DNA of 64,000 nt from DASRFR01 sp035651455. Its GTDB lineage: Bacteria; Acidobacteriota; Terriglobia; Terriglobales; Acidobacteriaceae. The stretch covers positions 248,001 through 312,000 of the forward strand of contig DASRFR010000029.1 of the NCBI GenBank assembly GCA_035651455.1, in the 5' to 3' direction. Position numbers and translations under genes: made by a program. Below the pieces are notes generated by a model. The model made no database searches. It saw only the letters and a list, made by a program, of their open reading frames with translations, and was not told the origin of the DNA. This document shows, piece after piece, positions 57,401 to 64,000 of this stretch; positions within the stretch are counted from its first letter, which is position 1, and every line of letters starts with the position of its first letter.

Positions 57401-57581
57401 AGTTGGAACCGTCGGTGGCGTAGAGCGCCCGGCTGCCATTATCGAAGCGGACCTCACCGCTAATTTCACGACACAGAGCAGTTTCCAGACCTGAGGAATC
57501 GATTTTGACGGACTTTGCTGCCGCGGCGCGGGACGCGAATTCAGGTTCGCGAGAAGGCGCGGAAGACCCCAAAGGAGGCAT
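54495..57581 (-). CDS. FAD-linked oxidase/Fe-S dehydrogenase fusion (YdiJ-like D-2-hydroxyacid dehydrogenase)
   Basis: This is one long protein (1028 aa). Residues about 40-560 form the VAO-type FAD domain (IPIGVVIPRNTDDVIATVALCQQ, LLSRGGGTSLAGQCCNAALILDFSKYM, TIGGMIGNNSCGVHS, LVGSEGTCATVLEATCNL, YGGSLSGEHGDGQSRAELLPKMFG). Residues about 580-680 are the Fe-S region (CVGVGKCRQYEGGVMCPSF, CLACKACKSECP). The C-terminal part has two CCG motifs (CCGRPLYDFG, CCGMAGSFGF). It would oxidise a D-2-hydroxyacid such as D-lactate or D-2-hydroxyglutarate and pass electrons to the chain. A final helix (VVGGVGVVALLLWSVL) would tether it to the membrane. Confidence 0.88.
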   Translation of the reverse strand: MPPLGSSAPSREPEFASRAAAAKSVKIDSSGLETALCREISGEVRFDNGSRALYATDGSNYRQIPIGVVIPRNTDDVIATVALCQQFGAPLLSRGGGTSLAGQCCNAALILDFSKYMASIIDIDPTRRLARVQPGVILDHLRAAAEKYHLTFGPDPATHSRCTIGGMIGNNSCGVHSVMAGKTDENIEELEILTYGGTRMKVGQTSNAERESIIRNGGRRGEIYGALESIAARYGDRVRQRYPDIPRRVSGYNLNYLLPEHGFHVARALVGSEGTCATVLEATCNLVESPPVRVLLVIAYPDIYDCADRVPEIMAYKPIGLEGIDNLLVEFTKRKGINGEGLKLLPGGGGWLLTEFGGQTIPEAEAQARQLMQHLERSQSPPDMRLYSGKEQVKRVWEVRESSLGVISHVPGEPLTWEGWEDSAVPPEKLGNYLRDLRKLMDEYHYLGVLYGHFGHACVHSRISFDMQSKEGITRFRRFMEEAADLVVSYGGSLSGEHGDGQSRAELLPKMFGPELVQAFNEFKSAWDPDWRMNPGKVVQPYRLDENLRVSPAYNPWRPQTHFQYTHDHGDFAHATLRCVGVGKCRQYEGGVMCPSFRATREEEHSTRGRAHLLFEMMQGEVVRDRWRDQDVKKSLDLCLACKACKSECPVNVDLATWKAEFFSHYYEGRLRPRSAYAFGNIDIWARLASHTPGLANLATQLPFLRDIAKIVAGMPRERNIPAFAPQTFKQWFRERPITNPQGARVVLWPDTFNNYFLPTTLIAAVDVLEAAGFRVLVPQANLCCGRPLYDFGILDRAKRLLLQILDAFASEIEAGTPVVGLEPSCSAVFRDELVQLFPSDHRAQALSRQTFTFGEFLHQHAPGFPLPRLERKALLHGHCHQKSIMKMTAEEAVLQRIGVQCHSPASGCCGMAGSFGFEQDKYPVSQAIGEMELLPAIREADHNCMIIADGFSCREQIAQGTDRHALHLAEVIQMAIQSSAVHVEDYPEQILVSQRQAAIRSSMRGAGWVVGGVGVVALLLWSVLRKH
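54536..54568 (-). other. Guanine-run tract on the minus strand, potential G-quadruplex
   Basis: On the plus strand C runs of 5, 7, 3, 3 and 6 bases occur at 54536-54540, 54542-54548, 54554-54556, 54559-54561 and 54563-54568. The minus (coding) strand therefore has five G runs separated by 1-5 bases inside the end of the YdiJ-like gene. That is the arrangement needed for an intramolecular G-quadruplex. Confidence 0.5.
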
Positions 57582-57717
57582 AGGAAGGAGTTTCTAGGTT
57601 TTATGCGGGAGTTGCAAGCGGCAGTTGGCGCGTCAGCCCAGTTCTCACATATGCAGTATTGGATGCTGCGTATTGCGTTGCCAAGCTTCGTGTACAGAAT
57701 CGCAAACCGATCTTCTT

Positions 57718-58005
57718 TTACCTGAACGCACGGGTTCCGTAATCCGCCATGCTCAATGACAGCAGGATGCCCAGCCAGAATAAGCCTGCCACGATCGCGA
57801 CAATCGTCATTTTCTGACTGATGTATTTCACGCCCATGAAAAACAGTACGACCAACAAACCTTTCATGGTTGCGATCGCAAGCGCTACGACGGCGTTGAA
57901 AGGACCGAGTTCGACTTTCGACACGGCCGCGGTCGCCACGGTCAGGCACATCAGGGCAACCCAGACAATGATGTAAGTTTTTTTAGGAAGTACGTGCTCT
58001 GTCAT
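57718..58005 (-). CDS. ctaF: Cytochrome c oxidase subunit IV (prokaryotic COX4)
   Basis: This small membrane subunit of 95 aa has three helices (YIIVWVALMCLTVATAAV, AVVALAIATMKGLLVVLFFMGVKYI and IVAIVAGLFWLGILLSLSM). It is the last gene of the oxidase cluster and starts 9 bases after ctaE. It stabilises the complex; it carries no cofactor. Confidence 0.87.
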   Translation of the reverse strand: MTEHVLPKKTYIIVWVALMCLTVATAAVSKVELGPFNAVVALAIATMKGLLVVLFFMGVKYISQKMTIVAIVAGLFWLGILLSLSMADYGTRAFR

Positions 58006-58014
58006 AGTTATGCC

Positions 58015-58707
58015 TCAAGCTTTATGCGTGTGGCTGATCAGGTACAGCAAGGGATACAAGTAAATCCAGATCAGGTCGACAAAGTGCCAATACAACCCGG
58101 TAATTTCAACCGGGTTGTGATAATCGGGGCCATACTTTCCGCGCCACGAAAAATAGGTAATCAGCGCCACGATGCCAATGCCAATCAGCATGTGCAGCGC
58201 ATGGAAACCGGTCATGGCCCAATACAGAGAGAAGAAGAGTTCGATGTGGACCGCGGCGGCAGCATCGACATCTTCCACGTGAAAACCCGCTCCGGGAAAC
58301 TCATTCTTTACCCAGTGGCCATGATATTCGACGCCCTTGATGACCAGGAATGTCACTCCGAACAGCATGGTGATAATCAGCAAGGTCACCAGAAGTTTGC
58401 GCCTGCCCACCTGTGCCGAGTGCACGGCCAGCGCCATGGTCAAACTGCTGCAGATAAGCACGACGGTGTTGATGGTTCCGTACCAGAAATCCATCTTCTC
58501 GCTTCCCGCCGCCCATGACGGGTAATACAGATAGCGATAGATCATGTAGGCCGCGAACATTCCGCCGAAGAACATGATCTCCGTGATCAGGAACACCCAC
58601 ATGCCAAATTCGGAGGATTCCCGTTGCTGTTCCATGTCGGCAAAATGGTGTCGCAGCGCGGGGTTGTGGACCTCGGAACTATTGACGACCGTAGGGCTAT
58701 CGGCCAA
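58015..58707 (-). CDS. ctaE: Cytochrome c oxidase subunit III
   Basis: This is the heme-copper oxidase subunit III family, about 230 aa with five to seven helices. It has [61 protein letters not shown] and [18 protein letters not shown]. The frame is open further upstream, but TTG 58707 with GGAGG six bases before it is the best start; it overlaps the end of ctaD by 11 bases. Confidence 0.93.
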   Translation of the reverse strand: MADSPTVVNSSEVHNPALRHHFADMEQQRESSEFGMWVFLITEIMFFGGMFAAYMIYRYLYYPSWAAGSEKMDFWYGTINTVVLICSSLTMALAVHSAQVGRRKLLVTLLIITMLFGVTFLVIKGVEYHGHWVKNEFPGAGFHVEDVDAAAAVHIELFFSLYWAMTGFHALHMLIGIGIVALITYFSWRGKYGPDYHNPVEITGLYWHFVDLIWIYLYPLLYLISHTHKA

Positions 58708-60325
58708 CCGGGACCTCCTGCAGTTCGTCGTAATTGTAGGCTTCGGTCGTAACGATCGGAGTTTCGTCAAAGTTGAACGTGGTAGGCGGCGATTGGATCG
58801 TCCACTCCAGGCCGGCAGCGCCCCATGGGTTCGCGTCGGCAACTTTGCCGTAGCGCATCGACCACAGGAAGTACGCCATCGGGAGCACATAGCCTACGGC
58901 AAGAATGGTGGCGCCGGCCGTCGAGAGCACGTTCAATACCTGGAATTCCGGCGAGTACTGCCAATAACGGCGCGGCATGCCGAGATATCCAAGTACAAAT
59001 TGCGGGAAGAACGTGAGATTGAAGCCTACAAAAATAATGAGCGCTGCGAGCTTGCCCCAGGCCTCTGGATACATGCGGCCCGAGATCTTTGGCCACCAGA
59101 AGTGCATGCCTCCCAAATAGGCCATAACCATGCCGCCGACCATGATGTAGTGGAAGTGGGCTACTACAAAGTAAGTGTCGGTCACATGTACGTCAATACC
59201 GAGCGCGGCGAGAAACAATCCTGTCAAGCCGCCCATTGTGAACAGGCCAATGAAACCGAACGCGTACAGCATGGGCGTGGTGTAGGAGATAGAGCCTTTG
59301 TACATGGTCGCCGTCCAGTTGAACACTTTGATGGCGGATGGCACGGCGACAAAGTAGCTTAAGAACGAGAAGATCAGCGCGGCGTAAACGGAGATCCCGG
59401 CGACGAACATGTGGTGCGCCCATACGAGGAATCCCAGCACCGCGATGGCAATGACCGCGAGGGCCATGAACTTATAGCCGAAGACGCGTTTGCGCGAAAA
59501 ACAGGTCACGATCTCGCTGATCACGCCCATACCCGGCAGGATCATGATGTACACCGCTGGGTGTGAGTAGAACCAGAACAGGTGCTGGAACAGGAGCGGG
59601 TCTCCTCCGCGATTAGGATCGAAGATTCCGAAGTGGAAGAGGCGGTCGAGTGCGACCAGCATAAGAGAGATCGCCAGCACCGGCGTTCCCAGGACCTGGA
59701 TGATGGCAGTTGCGTAATTGGCCCAGACAAACAATGGCAAACGGTTCCAGGTCATCCCTGGAGCTCGCATACGGTGCGTAGTGACGATGAAGTTAAGGCC
59801 GGTAAGAATCGACGAGAATCCGGCAATGAAGATGGCTAATGCTGCCGCGACTACGTGCGTGTTCAGAAACGCTGTGCTCAGAGGCGTGTAAAAGGTCCAG
59901 CCCGTATCAGCGCCACCGGCAAGAATCGTATACAGCATGAGACAGCCACCCGCCACCAGCAGGTACCAGCTCAGCAGGTTAATGCGCGGGAATGCCAGGT
60001 CCTTCGCCCCAATCATGATGGGCAGCAAGAAGTTGCCGAGTACCGCAGGCACGGCAGGAATCAGAAAGAAGAACACCATTACCTGCCCATGCATGGTGAA
60101 CATTTTGTTGTAAGTATCGGCCTGAAGCAGGTCGCCAGCAGGCGTCAGCAGTTCCAAGCGGATGAGGAGCGCGAAGAATCCACCAATGAAAAAGAAGAAG
60201 GTGATGGTAATCAGGTAAAGCAGCGCGATGCGCTTGTGATCCGTGGTCAACAACCATGACCGGATGCCGTATTCCTTGTTCAGGTAATTCTCAGTCTCTG
60301 GAATCTGTACTGCAGCCGTAGTCAT
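58697..60325 (-). CDS. ctaD: Cytochrome c oxidase subunit I, A2-type
   Basis: The catalytic subunit has twelve helices (542 aa) and the heme- and CuB-ligand regions: [44 protein letters not shown] and [16 protein letters not shown]. In helix VI the Glu of A1 oxidases (HPEVY) is Ala, and the preceding Tyr-Ser of the YSHP motif is present, the mark of A2-type enzymes such as Thermus caa3. It pumps protons while reducing oxygen to water. It starts four bases after ctaC. Confidence 0.95.
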   Translation of the reverse strand: MTTAAVQIPETENYLNKEYGIRSWLLTTDHKRIALLYLITITFFFFIGGFFALLIRLELLTPAGDLLQADTYNKMFTMHGQVMVFFFLIPAVPAVLGNFLLPIMIGAKDLAFPRINLLSWYLLVAGGCLMLYTILAGGADTGWTFYTPLSTAFLNTHVVAAALAIFIAGFSSILTGLNFIVTTHRMRAPGMTWNRLPLFVWANYATAIIQVLGTPVLAISLMLVALDRLFHFGIFDPNRGGDPLLFQHLFWFYSHPAVYIMILPGMGVISEIVTCFSRKRVFGYKFMALAVIAIAVLGFLVWAHHMFVAGISVYAALIFSFLSYFVAVPSAIKVFNWTATMYKGSISYTTPMLYAFGFIGLFTMGGLTGLFLAALGIDVHVTDTYFVVAHFHYIMVGGMVMAYLGGMHFWWPKISGRMYPEAWGKLAALIIFVGFNLTFFPQFVLGYLGMPRRYWQYSPEFQVLNVLSTAGATILAVGYVLPMAYFLWSMRYGKVADANPWGAAGLEWTIQSPPTTFNFDETPIVTTEAYNYDELQEVPVGR

Positions 60326-60328
60326 AAA

Positions 60329-61327
60329 CTATTGCACCTGCAACTGGGTTGGCCCGGTGGGCGCTGCCGAAGGATTATTGGGTGCTCCGGCCGTACCCGC
60401 GGGCGGTTGACTTAGCGATTTGATGTAGGCGACCAGAGCATTCAACTGCTCTTCGCTCACCAGTCCCTGGAAAGTGGGCATGATCGGTTTGAAGCCAGAC
60501 ACGACCTTGGCAGCGGGCTGCAAGATGGATTCCCGAATGTAGTTCTCGTCGGCGGTAAGCGTGCGCCCGTCTTCGAGCAGGACCGGTTTTCCGAAGACAC
60601 CCGTGAGGTTCGGCCCGCGTCCTTGGGTGTCAAAGCGGTGACAAGTGGAACAGCCCAGGGACATGAACACTTCTTTGCCGGCTTGCGGCAGAGGAGCGGC
60701 GGGGCCTCCGCTGAGCCATTGCTGATACTGGGCCGGCTCCATGACCACAACCTCGCCGATCATGCCGGAGTGCGCTGTGCCGCAATACTCGGCACAGAAG
60801 AGGTGATAACGTCCGGCTTTGGTGGCGCGAAACCAGGCAACCGTGTACCGGCCGGGCAGCACATCCTGCTTGATTCGGAACGCCGGCACGTAGAAGCTGT
60901 GGATCACGTCCTGCGAGGTCATGATCATCTTTACATCGCGGCCTACCGGCACATGCAGCTCATTAATCTCGCGCTGCCCTTCCATGTGCTGGAACTTCCA
61001 CATCCATTGCTTGGCCACCGTGTAAATCTCGGCAGAGTCGTTGGGCGGGGTACGCGAATGGAAGTACAAAATGGCACCCCACACGAAAATGGCCATGAAA
61101 ATCAGCAGCGGTACTCCCGTCCAGGTCAGTTCCAGCGCATTCGAGCCTTCGATTTGTTCGGCGAGCACGCCTTTCTGGCGTCGGTACTTCGTCGCGAAGA
61201 CGAAGATCATGATGAAGATGGCGATGGCCATGAAGCCACAAAGGGTGAGCAGAAAGATGAAAAGCGCGTCAACCTGGCCGGCGTACGCGGAGGCGCGAGC
61301 AGGCCATAATGGGAAAGTTTCAAACAT
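60329..61327 (-). CDS. ctaC: Cytochrome c oxidase subunit II with fused cytochrome c domain (caa3 type)
   Basis: Two N-terminal helices (about 20-45 and 70-92) precede the periplasmic CuA domain. The copper ligands are in VIHSFYVPAF and FCAEYCGTAHSGMIGEVVVM. After about residue 210 a cytochrome c domain begins, with the heme site GCSTCHRFD and a distal Met in FKPIMPTFQG. This fusion makes the enzyme a caa3 oxidase able to take electrons directly. Length 332 aa. It starts two bases after the Sco gene. Confidence 0.95.
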   Translation of the reverse strand: MFETFPLWPARASAYAGQVDALFIFLLTLCGFMAIAIFIMIFVFATKYRRQKGVLAEQIEGSNALELTWTGVPLLIFMAIFVWGAILYFHSRTPPNDSAEIYTVAKQWMWKFQHMEGQREINELHVPVGRDVKMIMTSQDVIHSFYVPAFRIKQDVLPGRYTVAWFRATKAGRYHLFCAEYCGTAHSGMIGEVVVMEPAQYQQWLSGGPAAPLPQAGKEVFMSLGCSTCHRFDTQGRGPNLTGVFGKPVLLEDGRTLTADENYIRESILQPAAKVVSGFKPIMPTFQGLVSEEQLNALVAYIKSLSQPPAGTAGAPNNPSAAPTGPTQLQVQ

Positions 61328-61329
61328 AC

Positions 61330-62208
61330 CTAAGTAGTCCGTTCTTCTCCTGAACCGCGATGGCTGGAGTCGCGGCGAATCATCATCGCGATGAAAGACC
61401 CCAGAAACAGCATGGTCGCCAAACCCGAGATCCGCAGGATGCGGACAATCACCGGACCATATCTTCCGGTTGCGGGGTCATAGTGGTAACAGTAGAGCAG
61501 GATGGAATCCGTGAGATTACCGATCTTGTTCTTGGAAGCGGCCACCAGCCCGAGGCGCATATCCTTGGGGGGATACTCCACCCCGTAGTAGTACTGCGAA
61601 ATCTTGCCCTCGGGGGTTAGGATCATGATGGCCGTAGTATGCGCGTACTGTCCTGTCTTGCCGTCCTGCTGATACTGAAATCCCGTTGCTTTTGTCAGGG
61701 CCGCGATCGCATCCGGTTTGCCCGTAAGAAAATGCCAGGCCTGCTCCGCGCCCTTGCGTCCGTACCGTCGCACATATTCTCGCTTCGCTTTGGCGGCAAG
61801 CTCGGGCGTGTCGTGCGGATCAAAGCTCACAGTCAGCACGTCAAACTCTTTACCGGCATCGAAGCTCATCCCCTTCAGAGCTGTCGCAAGTCCGCTGAGG
61901 ACTTCGGGGCACAGCATCTGGCAGTTGTAGTAGGCCAGACTCAAAATCACAGGTTTACTGCCAAAGTAATCTCTCAGCTGAACTGATTTGCCAGTTTCAT
62001 CACGGAAGGTAAGCTCAAGCGGAAGCTTCTGATTAAGGTTCTGCTGGATTCCGACGTTTGCGAGTTTCGGGGGGCGCTGGTTCGACGGAGGAGACATGAT
62101 GCCATTCCCGCTTCCGCCAAACATGCCTTGCTGCGACCAAGCCGAGGCGCTCAACACGACCAGCACGAGCGCCAGCCATCCCGGATTCCACTGCTTTGTA
62201 CGGCGCAC
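61330..62208 (-). CDS. SCO1/SenC-family copper chaperone
   Basis: This protein delivers copper to the CuA centre of subunit II. The signal-like N-terminus is followed by a thioredoxin-like fold with LAYYNCQMLCPEVLSGL (CxxxC copper site), VSFDPHDTPELAAKAKREYV and TTAIMILTPEGKISQYYYG, including the conserved C-terminal Tyr/Phe region. A hydrophobic segment near the C-terminus (ISGLATMLFLGSFIAMMI) could be a membrane anchor. Length 292 aa. Confidence 0.9.
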   Translation of the reverse strand: MRRTKQWNPGWLALVLVVLSASAWSQQGMFGGSGNGIMSPPSNQRPPKLANVGIQQNLNQKLPLELTFRDETGKSVQLRDYFGSKPVILSLAYYNCQMLCPEVLSGLATALKGMSFDAGKEFDVLTVSFDPHDTPELAAKAKREYVRRYGRKGAEQAWHFLTGKPDAIAALTKATGFQYQQDGKTGQYAHTTAIMILTPEGKISQYYYGVEYPPKDMRLGLVAASKNKIGNLTDSILLYCYHYDPATGRYGPVIVRILRISGLATMLFLGSFIAMMIRRDSSHRGSGEERTT

Positions 62209-62239
62209 TGCTAACTCCTTCCGGCATCATCCGCCGGGC

Positions 62240-62752
62240 TTACGGTTGGACCACCGTTTGTCTTGCGGTACCCGCTTTACCTTGCGCCCGTTTACCTGAA
62301 GGTTGCATGGGAGCGCCATTCTGCGGTCGGACGGGCAGTCCACGCTGGGCAATCAACTGCATAGCACGATCGATCGGAATTCGCACGGTTCCGGATTTTT
62401 CATCGACCCAGCCATAACTATTGAGCCGGTCTTCTTCTTGCAAACGAAAACCGCCGATTTCCGTTCGCTCGTTCACTTCCAGCCGCGGTTCCGGGAACTT
62501 CTGTCGTGTGTCGGGAGCAATCAATCGCGATGCTCCGGGTCCCGGCCGGGCGCCGGTGAGCGGATTTGGCGGAGGCTGGTGGCTGGCGTCATACCTGTCC
62601 ATGAACTTGTACATGCCCAACAGGATGGCATAGGTGATGATGCCGAAAATCGCCAGACCAAGCAGAAAGCCAAGAATCCCTCCCGCACTGAGATCTTGGG
62701 TCTCAAATTCGGTCTCCGGATTTTCTCCACGCTCGATGTGTTCGTCACTCAT
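62240..62752 (-). CDS. Conserved single-helix protein of the ACIII/oxidase cluster, function unknown
   Basis: This 170-aa protein has a short acidic N-terminus, one membrane helix (about residues 28-48, GFLLGLAIFGIITYAILLGMYKF) and a soluble outer part. A striking segment, LNSYGWVDEKSGTVRIPIDRAMQLIAQRGLP, looks conserved and may bind a partner subunit. The gene overlaps actF by eight bases and precedes the Sco gene. No enzymatic motif is present. Its role is probably accessory to complex III or oxidase assembly (inference from position). Confidence 0.75.
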   Translation of the reverse strand: MSDEHIERGENPETEFETQDLSAGGILGFLLGLAIFGIITYAILLGMYKFMDRYDASHQPPPNPLTGARPGPGASRLIAPDTRQKFPEPRLEVNERTEIGGFRLQEEDRLNSYGWVDEKSGTVRIPIDRAMQLIAQRGLPVRPQNGAPMQPSGKRAQGKAGTARQTVVQP

Positions 62753-63941
62753 GGGCAGGCTCCATCAGTTCCCGCGCTTGCGGTGTGTACAGCGGCAACA
62801 AGGGCCGCGACTTCAATGTCCAGAAGAAGAAGGTGAGCCAGAAGCCGCCAATCGCGATCGGCACGATCAAATCCCAGATGGTGACATGCAATTGTTCATG
62901 AAAGCTGGGCTCGATGAACCAGAACAGATCCATGCCACGCATCAGAATCAGCCAGATTGCGACCCAAACCAGCTTGCGCACGTTCCGTTTCAAAGTGCGC
63001 GAGAGTAAAAGCGCGAAGGGTACAGCGAAGTGAAATACTGCCAGGAACAAGCCGCACAATCCCCACCAGCCATTCAAACGCCGCACATACCAGTCGATCT
63101 CGTCAGGAAGATTTCCCGCCCAGATGATCAGCCATTGCGAGAATGAAAAGTAGGCCCACAACATGATGAAGGTGAGCATCAGCTTTCCGTGATCATGTAC
63201 CTCGCTGGGTTTCAGCAGTTCCGACATCGGCTGGTACCGGAACAGAATGGTCTCCACCGCCACTGCGAAACAAAGCGCGGAGAGCCCTTGACCGACTACG
63301 AAAATGAGCGGATAAATTGTCGAAATCCATGGTGCCGAAAGGGACATCACCCAGTCGATGGCTGCGAAAGAAATACTGAACGCGTAGATCACAATGCCCG
63401 GGCCGGAAAGAATCCGTAGGCGCCTGCCGATATCGACGGCGTGTGGCTCATCTTCCCCCGCAGACCAGCGATTGAGGAAGAAGATCATCAGCCCCCAGAT
63501 CACGAAATATATGATTGCCCTGAACAGAAAGCCGCCGAAGTGCAAGTAGGCTCCGCTCAGCGCCTGGAGGTGCTTATCTTTGGCTAATTCCTCCGGACGC
63601 GCCCAGGCGTAGAGTTTCGGCAAACCGATCAGGATGGGAATAAACAGGAGCGCCATCAAAGGCAGGGTGCGCGTGCCCGATTCCAGGATGCGACGGATGA
63701 CCAGTCCCCACTTGCCATGCGTGAGGAATTGAACCATCAGGAAAGCCATGCACCCGAGAGTGACTCCTAACCACGCCATGTAGCCCAGCAGGTACGCGGG
63801 AAAGAATTCCTCCGGCTTGAGAAATGCTCCAATCAGCGCCAGCACGGCGAAGATCACGCCCACAATCAAGGAGCGCCGCTGAATAGTGTGCACGACAGGC
63901 GGCGTCAGCAGGTCAGTGCGACTGTCGCGTGCCGTGCTCAT
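62745..63941 (-). CDS. actF: Alternative complex III subunit ActF (quinol:cytochrome c oxidoreductase, NrfD/PsrC-like)
   Basis: This polytopic protein of 398 aa has about ten helices, among them GVIFAVLALIGAFL, GYMAWLGVTLGCMAFLMVQFL, IIYFVIWGLMIFFLNRW, IVIYAFSISFAAIDWVMSL, HGKLMLTFIMLWAYFSFSQWLIIWAGNLPDEIDWYVRR and WDLIVPIAIGGFWLTFFFW. This is the pattern of the ActC/ActF quinol-side subunits of alternative complex III. It would help oxidise menaquinol and feed the caa3 oxidase encoded just downstream. ATG 63941 overlaps the end of the upstream gene (ATGA). Confidence 0.9.
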   Translation of the reverse strand: MSTARDSRTDLLTPPVVHTIQRRSLIVGVIFAVLALIGAFLKPEEFFPAYLLGYMAWLGVTLGCMAFLMVQFLTHGKWGLVIRRILESGTRTLPLMALLFIPILIGLPKLYAWARPEELAKDKHLQALSGAYLHFGGFLFRAIIYFVIWGLMIFFLNRWSAGEDEPHAVDIGRRLRILSGPGIVIYAFSISFAAIDWVMSLSAPWISTIYPLIFVVGQGLSALCFAVAVETILFRYQPMSELLKPSEVHDHGKLMLTFIMLWAYFSFSQWLIIWAGNLPDEIDWYVRRLNGWWGLCGLFLAVFHFAVPFALLLSRTLKRNVRKLVWVAIWLILMRGMDLFWFIEPSFHEQLHVTIWDLIVPIAIGGFWLTFFFWTLKSRPLLPLYTPQARELMEPAHE

Positions 63942-64000
63942 TTCGACTCCTCAGGATTGGGCTTCTGGCTCGGTGGAATAAAGACCGGAAGACTGGCTCC
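63938..64000 (-). CDS. C-terminal fragment of the upstream respiratory-cluster gene
   Basis: The minus strand at the window edge reads GASLPVFIPPSQKPNPEESK and stops at TGA 63940-63938, overlapping the actF start codon by four bases. By position it is probably the ActE-type cytochrome c subunit, but only 20 residues are visible, so the identity is a guess. Confidence 0.4.
   Translation of the reverse strand, partial: GASLPVFIPPSQKPNPEESK

Overview
The window looks like a piece of an Acidobacteriota chromosome, most likely class Terriglobia (Koribacter/Acidobacteriales-like). This is an inference from gene content: Ser/Thr kinases with PEGA or beta-propeller sensor regions, an alternative complex III plus caa3 oxidase cluster, a repeat protein of the TIGR03803 type, GMC/Tat sugar-oxidation genes, and rplM-rpsI / rpsB-tsf-pyrH housekeeping blocks. 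No rRNA, tRNA, CRISPR array or insertion sequence was recognised by eye.

Region 1 (1-18.8 kb, all + strand) is an exopolysaccharide locus. It runs from a Wzz-type co-polymerase and a CapB-like ATPase that has lost its nucleotide-binding motifs, through a specialised NusG paralogue, a WcaJ-like priming transferase, an O-antigen-ligase/polymerase-type protein, a GT2 transferase, a very unusual fusion of a Wzx-type flippase to a heparinase II/III-like lyase, a GT4, a tandem double GT4 and a secreted beta-helix protein, to rfbB, rfbA and rfbD for dTDP-rhamnose (rfbC is not here). Spacing is tight and several genes overlap, so this is probably one long operon that may rely on the NusG paralogue for read-through.

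Region 2 (18.9-28 kb) holds a membrane PEGA-domain protein with a catalytically dead kinase domain (minus strand). It is followed by a frameshifted, internally deleted permease pseudogene next to its intact paralogue, and then a MacAB/HlyD-type export operon (permease, permease, adaptor, ATPase). A short Terriglobia-type hypothetical gene on the minus strand follows.

Region 3 (28-36 kb, minus strand) encodes a 2-oxoacid:ferredoxin oxidoreductase (alpha subunit, a beta-gamma fusion and a dicluster ferredoxin) with a CoA-transferase and a stand-alone RsbRD-type N-terminal domain protein. A perfect CRP-like palindrome lies upstream of this set. Next comes an apparently active Ser/Thr kinase with a TolB/WD40-like C-terminal region.

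Region 4 (36-45 kb) is housekeeping: a strong sigma-70-like promoter, rplM-rpsI, rpsB, tsf (with a clear intrinsic terminator) and pyrH. Small or hypothetical membrane proteins and a repeat protein come next, then apt, acylphosphatase and an EF-P with Asn at the tip position normally modified.

Region 5 (45-54.4 kb, minus strand) has a class I/II aminotransferase and what looks like a periplasmic sugar-oxidation set: GMC oxidoreductase, its Tat-exported small subunit, two Tat-exported TIM-barrel isomerase-like proteins and two short-chain dehydrogenases. An RMD1-like membrane protein follows. Region 6 (54.5-64 kb, minus strand) has a YdiJ-like FAD/Fe-S dehydrogenase and the respiratory cluster actF - unknown - sco - ctaC - ctaD - ctaE - ctaF, with an A2-type subunit I.
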